A stretch of 64,000 nt of DNA, from the NCBI GenBank assembly GCA_022828595.1, contig JAKGHH010000004.1:57314422-57378421 (forward strand). The letters run 5' to 3'. A program made the position numbers and the translations under genes. The notes beneath the pieces were generated by a model. That model saw only the letters and a list, made by a program, of their open reading frames with translations, had not been told where the DNA came from and searched no databases. The stretch's first letter is position 1. Every line of letters begins with the position of its first letter. Below, in pieces: positions 58,346 to 64,000 of the stretch. The stretch comes from Nelumbo lutea. Lineage: Eukaryota; Streptophyta; Magnoliopsida; Proteales; Nelumbonaceae.

Positions 58346-60362
58346 TTGACAAATTGGAATCCAAGACCAGTTGTTGCCTATTTGTAGGCTACCCCAAAAG
58401 CTCTGTAGGTTATTTATTCTATGATCCAAAGGAACCAAAGGTGTTTTGCAATCGAAATGCCCATTTCTTGGAAGAAGTTTACATCCTGAACAATCATCAT
58501 CAAGAAGTTGTTCTTGATGAGGAGAGCTCAAGGTTAGTGGGAGATGTCCCACAAGCTCCAGATAATAACCAACCTAGAAGGTCTACCCGGGTATCTAGGC
58601 CTCTAGTTTGGTACGGATATGATCAAGAAAGTTACTTGATGAAAGCCACAAACAGTGAGGAAGATTCCATGACTTATACAGAAGTTATGTTGGACATAGA
58701 TTCCTTGAAGTCTGTAGATCTCATGAGAGCTGAGATGGACTCAATAAAAACCAATGGAGTCGGGACTCACATAGATCCGCCCCCTGGGGTAAAAGCAATT
58801 GGATTCAAATGGATTTACAAGTGGAAGAAGGGCCCAAATGGAAAAGTTGAGACCTACGAGGATCATCTTATGGTGAAAGAGTACACTCAGAAAGAGGGAA
58901 TCGACTATGAGGAAAACTTTTCACCAATTGTCATGCTTAAATCCATTAGGATCCTGCTAGCTGTAGCAGGACACCATGCTTATGAGATTTGGAAAATGGA
59001 TGTCAAAACCACATTCCTAAATGGAGATCTTATTGATCCACCCCTTGGGGTAAAAGCAATTGGTTGCAAATGGATTTACATGTGGAAGAAGGGCCCCGAT
59101 GGGAAAGTTGAAACCTACAAGGCTCATTTTGTGGAAAAATGGTACACTCAGAAAGAGGGAATAAACTATGAAGAAACCATTTTGCTAGTGGTCATGCTTA
59201 AATCCATTAGGATCCTACTAGCTATAACAGTACACCATGCTTACGAGATTTGACAAATGTAGGTCAAAACTGCATTCCTGAATGAAGATCTTACTGAAGA
59301 TATCTATATGCTACAACAACAAGGATTCATTGCTGCAGGTCAAGAACACATGATGTGTAAACTCAATCGTTAGATATGTGGACTTAAGCAAGCTTCAAGG
59401 AGCTGGAACATCTGATTTGGCTCTACAGTCAAACAATTTGACTTTTAGCAAAATCTAGATGAGCCCTGTGTTTACAAGAAGATAGTAGGAGATAAGGTTA
59501 TGTTCTTTGTTCTGTTTGTAGATGACATTCTACTCATTGGAAATGATGTAGGAATGTTAACTTTGGTGAAAGTTTGGCTTTTACAACAATTCTCGATGAA
59601 AGATCTTGGAGAACTTACATCTTGGGTTTTTGACTCTATAGAGATAGATTGAAGAGAATAATAGGATTATCCTAGTCCACTTACATAGACAAAATTGTCA
59701 AGAGATATAGCATGGAGAACTCCAAGAAAGGAAATGTTCTTTTCAGGCACGGAGTCACTCTCTCCAAGAGTATGTCTCCCAAGACTCTCAAGGAGATTGA
59801 GGGAATGAGAGAGTTATGCCTCAGCCATAGAGAGCATCATGTATGCCATGTTGTGCACTCGGCCTAACATTGCTCAAGCAATGAGTGTGGTAAGCAGATA
59901 TCAATTAAACATAGGACAAGAGCATTAGATAGCTGTGAAGAACATATTGAAATTCTTTCGGATGACAAAAGAGTTTTGTCTGGTATTCAATGGTAGCTCA
60001 CTACCGATCCTAGGGTATATCGATGTTGACTTTCAGTCAGACCCAGATGATAGAAAGTCTACATCTAGTTACATCTTTATGATGAGATCCTATATAGTAA
60101 GAAAAATAGTCCATAACCCAGGCCAAGCACATGCCCGTTAGTGAGATTGCCTAATGGATGAAGTTGTTCACCTTGGAATTAGGAAGTCTACACATCACCC
60201 ATTCCACTATTGTGTGACAATATTGGATTTATGGGAGATTATTATTAGAAGGTAGCATCAACGGAGAATGTGGGAGACCCATTGACTAAGCCACTAATAC
60301 AAAAAATGTTTGAGAAACACATGGACAGTTTGGGACTGAGGCTTGTACCCGATTAGACCTAA
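58346..60362 (+). pseudogene. Copia copy 3 RT with in-frame duplication, and RNase H
   Basis: The frame 58354-59253 covers the hinge (LFVGYPKSSVGYLFYDPK, RRSTRVSRP) and the RT fingers twice: PPPGVKAIGFKWIYKWKKGP ... TTFLNGDL, then PPLGVKAIGCKWIYMWKKGP ... TAFLNEDLTEDIYM. The period is 261 bp, 87 codons. The active site is FVDD (59515-59526). RNase H (from about 59935) has three lesions in common with the fragment at 4320-4620 plus one of its own. It ends at TAA near 60360-60362. Confidence 0.9.
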
Positions 60363-60366
60363 GCGC

Positions 60367-60376
60367 AAGTGAGAGC
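60367..60376 (+). other. Polypurine tract, copia copy 3
   Basis: AAGTGAGAGC, one base different from AAGTGGGAGC, before the 3' LTR. Confidence 0.85.
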
Positions 60377-62200
60377 TATAAGACAGTGTATGCCCTTAGC
60401 TCCAATTAGATTGATGTACATTATTGACATTTATTACAAATGAATAAAGTTCATATTTAATTCATGTTATTATGGTGTTTTTTCTGTGTAATACCATTAA
60501 ACTAGACACTAATGAGACTCGTGTTAGTTTAGAATCTTTACAGCCGTTGGATAGACTTTGGGAGGCTTATCCTACTAGGGCTGACACTAATGTGCTGCCA
60601 AGTCGGTTAGGGTGGCTTGTCTCAGCTGCCAGGGTGAGACCTAAAGCACATGTATTGTGGGTTTGCTTGAATCCATGAACTGGACCATTTTTCTAATTAT
60701 GCCCTAGACCCTGGAGACAGATGGGCAAAACTGGAAATTTACACCTGACCCCTAGACTCAACTATAACACTACACAAGGTGCTGGATTGGTCTATCTTTG
60801 ATATAAGCCAATCAATGAGATCTTTAGAGGGGGTTAAGACTTGGGTATGTTGAGGTAGTCTGAGAATTTACCTAAGTGGGTGATCATAGTGACATGGTCA
60901 GTCCCTTTGTCAGGCAAAGTGAATGATCAGGGAATGCACTCTCTCTAATGGAAACCTAAACTACCGGCAGTTGATTTCAAACTTGTTAAGATTTGTTTCG
61001 CAAAATATATTTATATAGAGATATACATATATATTATGGTTTCACAAAATGCTTGCAAAAGGTTTTAATTCCTAGGATCGATGTGAGTAGATAGTGCAAC
61101 ACTGTACCTTGCTGACGAGGGAGAGATCCTCTCTTGTCGGGCAGTGTTTGATCATTATGGGCTGAGAGGTTAAGTTTAAGACCATTTAGGACTTTTACCT
61201 GATGGGCTAATCTCACATCTGACCACAGTCCTTGGGCCTTCATAAGATGGATGGACCCAAGGACAATTTAGTGTAAATGTTGGGCCCATTAAGAGCCCAT
61301 ACTGATGGACTCAAGGGTTTACTGTATTCAATAGTGAATTCGACCAGGCCTTGTAACAGAGGCTAGGTTTAACCCATGTGGCTTATGTGGAGATCAATGA
61401 TAGGGTCCCACGCCATACAAAGAGAGTCAAGCTAACCAGAACTCAAAGGGAAATGAACCTGAAAGCTTAATTGGCCTAAAGCTCAATTTGAACTGGGTTT
61501 AATTTGATTAATTAATTAAGGGAAGAATTTGGATATAGATCAGTAGATAAGGATAAGAGGATAAATCTTATCCATTTAAAGAGTCCAGATCCAAATAAAG
61601 ATTTAGATTAGGAAAATTCTAATTGGATTAGGAGAAGTTGATCCTGATCTGCAAATAAGATAAGGGATAAGCCTTATCACTTAAAGAGTCTAGATCCAAA
61701 TAATGATTTGGATCAAGAAACTCCTAACCAGATTAGGAGGTTAACTCTTTAAGGATTATATAAAAAGAGGAGGGTGAACTGGTAAAAGTTTACACAATTT
61801 CACAGTTCTTTGCATTCAGTTCTCTCTTCCTCTGTTCTTGCCGCCCTACCCTGTTCGATCTCCAGTTTTTGGAGTAACCAAGATTGGATCTTGATACTGA
61901 TTCTTGCTGGAAGAGTAAATCTTGAAGTTGTGCTCACATCCCTGCTTGATTCTTGCAACCCTCTTTGGGCGTGAACACCTACATTGGAAGGAGATTCATG
62001 CATGGATTCCGTATCAAGTATTCCTCGCCCTATTCTTGGTTTCAGATTTGGTCCGGTTTGTTTCAAGAATGAACCTTGAAAAATACAGCATTTCTAAATC
62101 AGGGAATAGGATTCCTGAATGGGAGAAGGAAATTTTTAAAATTTTTCCTAGCCACCCTGCATGGTTCAGCCATCCATATGATGGATCTCCCATCCCTTCA
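60377..62200 (+). repeat. Copia copy 3 3' LTR
   Basis: Starts TATAAGACAG (normally TGTTAGACAG) and ends CATCCCTTCA, 1824 bp. A TATA box lies at 61757-61766. About 100 bases are missing near 61958 compared with the part around 54300. Confidence 0.9.
61757..61766 (+). promoter_or_regulatory. Putative TATA box, last copia LTR
   Basis: TATATAAAAA upstream of GAGGAGGGTGAAC. Confidence 0.5.
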
Positions 62201-62778
62201 TATGGATATCGGTTTGGATCAGCAATTAGGATAAGAGGATAAGTCCTATCCACTTAAAAAAGTCCAAATCCAAATAAAGATTTGAATTAGGATCCTCCTA
62301 ATTCGATTAAGAATGCTGATCCTTAAGGCCTATAAAAGGAGGAGGGTAAACTTCTCCAGTTATCCATCTGCTCCTAGTTCTCTCTTTCTGCTCTTGTCTT
62401 CCAGAAACCCTAGTTCGACCTTCCAGTTCATCAACCGATAAAGATCAGTTCTGATTTCTTATTTTTGCAAGAAAATATCAGATTCAATTCATGCTCACCT
62501 CCCTTACTCGATCCAAGCTATTGGATTACATTTTTTGCTGAGAAATTGCACTATTGAATCGACTTCAATTTAAACCGCGCCATCCTCAGGTATACTTCTC
62601 CCTTTTTTGGTTTCAGATTTGGTCCAGTTCGATGAAGAATGATCCTTAAAAAATTTTATTTTTCTAATTCTGGGAATATGATTCCCAGAAGGTAAAAGAA
62701 AATTTTTGAAATTTCTCCCAGCAATCTAGAATGGTTCAGCCATCCATATGATGGATTCCCCTTCCTTCACCATCTTCA
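62201..62778 (+). repeat. Partial copia LTR tail
   Basis: Begins in the LTR at the GATCAGCAATTAGGATAAGAGG block, with TATAAAAG at 62331, and ends ATGGATTCCCCTTCCTTCA. No primer binding site follows. Confidence 0.8.
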
Positions 62779-63039
62779 GTGGAAGGTGGTTTTGGGATTC
62801 AGTTTTGGCATGAACTACCACTTTGGGAGCTACATTTGTGGAATTTGTATCAAGTATACTTCTCCCTCTAGTTTGGTCTCAAATCTGGTCCATTTTCGGT
62901 GCAAGAACGGTCCTTGAAAAATGCAGTTTTTCTAACTCAGGGAGTATGATTCCCAAAAGGTTGAAAGAAAATTTTTGAAATTTCTTCCAGCCATCTTGCA
63001 AGTTCGGCCATCCATATGATGGATTTCACCTTCCAATCC
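62779..63039 (+). repeat. Second, shorter copia LTR tail
   Basis: Repeats the last 260 bases or so of the LTR (CCATCTTCAGTGGAAGG ... CCATATGATGGATTTC) directly behind the previous tail, with many base differences. Confidence 0.75.
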
Positions 63040-64000
63040 TTCCCTGTCGAGTAGTGTTTAATCATTATGGGCTGAGAGGTTAAGTTTAAGAGACCATTAC
63101 AGGGCTGATTACCTTATGGGGGTTTATCTTATTTAAGTCCATTATCCTTGGTCTTCATAAGATGGCTGAATTCAATAATTATTTAAGTTTAAATGTTGGG
63201 CCCATTTTGAGCCCAGAGTGATGTGCTTAGGGGTTCACTACATTCAGTAGTGAATTCGGCCAGGCCTTTTCACAGAGGCTGGGCTGAACCCATATGGACT
63301 TATGTGAGGTTATTGTGGGGTCCCATGCCATACAAATTAGGCCTAACTTGACCAAGCAACACCCTTGGTTGTGAGCTTTATCACTAATGGGACTAAAGCC
63401 CATAATTAATATGATTAATTAAGATGTCACATGACATCTTAAGTTGTCATGTGACATGGGGCGAATTTAGGCTTAGAAATAGGTATGGAGCACCTATACT
63501 CTTAAGAGAATAAGGATTATCTCTAAATAGAGTCCAGATGGAAATTAGATTTGGATAATCTCCTAATAATTAGGAGAAGTGCTTCATAAAGAGATAAAAG
63601 AAGAAGAGGGCAAACAGATCAAGAACACCTCTCAATTCTGCTCTCTCTCTTCTTCTTTTGTCTTCCAAGAAACCTTAGTTCGATTACAACTTTTGATATT
63701 GATAGAAATCAGTTTCCTCTCTGATTTTTGCAAGAAAAATTCAATGAAATTTCGTGCTCACCTCTCTAGTTCGATCTAAGCAGTTGGATTGCAGTTTTAT
63801 TGAAAACTACATTGCTGAACCGGCTTCAAGAGTACACTGCACCATCTTCAGTGAATGTTGGTTTTAGGACTGATTTAGGTGTAAACTTACACCTTGGGAT
63901 CTTCATTTATAGTATTCGTATCAAATATACATCTCCCCTTTAGTTTGGTTTCAAATCTGATTAGGTTTAGTGCAACACCAATCCAAGAAAAATGTAGTTT
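63040..64000 (+). repeat. Copia LTR fragment running off the window
   Basis: Enters the LTR at CTGTCGAGTAGTGTTTAATC (mid-LTR) and continues through the promoter region to the tail; the end is outside the window. It carries a 13-bp inverted repeat at 63424-63457 that other copies lack. Confidence 0.8.

Larger units (their letters stand above)
17685..62200 (+). mobile_element. Compound copia structure: LTR-int1-LTR-int3-LTR
   Basis: Three same-orientation LTRs (17685-20219; 46191-47055 plus 53875-54622; 60377-62200) enclose two internal regions. Each internal region has its own primer binding site (20221 and 54624) and polypurine tract (46181 and 60367). The middle LTR serves as 3' LTR of internal 1 and 5' LTR of internal 3. 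The flanks GATAG (17680-17684) and TATGG (62201-62205) do not match, so it is not one clean insertion; recombination between two copies is the likely origin. Internal 1 carries S1, G1 with G3, and S2. The middle LTR carries the inverted copy 2. Confidence 0.8.

Noticed and set aside
17680..62205. Target-site duplication for the whole compound copia
   Set aside because: GATAG on the left and TATGG on the right do not match, so no single insertion is claimed.
54323..62242. Similar frames of 106-115 codons at 54323-54670 and 61922-62242
   Set aside because: Both are the end region of the copia LTR, and the second crosses the primer-site-less LTR end. No known domain.
1..64000. tRNA, rRNA or host protein-coding genes
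   Set aside because: Looked for on both strands; the only tRNA-like matches are retroelement primer binding sites, and all protein similarity seen is to transposable elements.

Overview
The window is nuclear DNA of a flowering plant and consists almost wholly of transposable elements. The evidence is Ty1/copia and Ty3/gypsy elements with plant-type primer binding sites (initiator-Met and Asp tRNA types), Athila-like gag and pol proteins, a RICESLEEPER-type hAT transposase relic and very long LTRs (about 1.4-1.9 kb). I found no intact host gene, tRNA, rRNA, CRISPR array or bacterial-style operon. Every coding remnant carries stops or frameshifts. The species cannot be named from this sequence.

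Layout. 1-5950 is debris of a copia family with LTRs of about 1.9 kb: an LTR, an RNase H scrap, a doubly truncated LTR, an RT-RNase H block, a 3' LTR and an inverted LTR piece. 5951-7120 is a hAT transposase relic. 7121-9617 holds the 3' end of a minus-strand gypsy element (family G2) and a gag scrap of another gypsy family. 9618-12547 holds a copia LTR start, the 5' LTR and leader of a gypsy element (family G1), and an inverted copia LTR fragment. 12548-17502 is a gutted plus-strand G2 element whose 3' LTR contains a solo copia LTR.

17685-62200 is one compound copia structure, LTR-internal(1)-LTR-internal(3)-LTR. Its first gag carries three separate insertions with perfect 5-bp target-site duplications (TSDs): a solo LTR (CCCTG), a 16.5-kb minus-strand G1 element (ATATC) and an inverted solo LTR (AAGAG). 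The G1 element contains a complete 9.5-kb Athila-like element, G3 (TSD CCTAA). The shared middle LTR is interrupted by a minus-strand copia element (copy 2) whose 3' end is deleted. 62201-64000 is a pile of partial copia LTR tails.

The elements act as a nested stratigraphy: G3 is younger than G1, and G1 is younger than copia copy 1. G1 has both LTRs, a primer binding site, a polypurine tract and a TSD, but no recognisable protein in its roughly 3.8-kb internal region, so it looks like a non-autonomous large retrotransposon derivative. The least expected signal is a stem-loop (8-bp stem, 17-nt loop) in the 3' untranslated regions of both G1 (three copies) and G3, with one compensated base pair. 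Several copia copies share the same lesions, which implies that defective copies were copied onward. I saw no new enzymatic or defence system.
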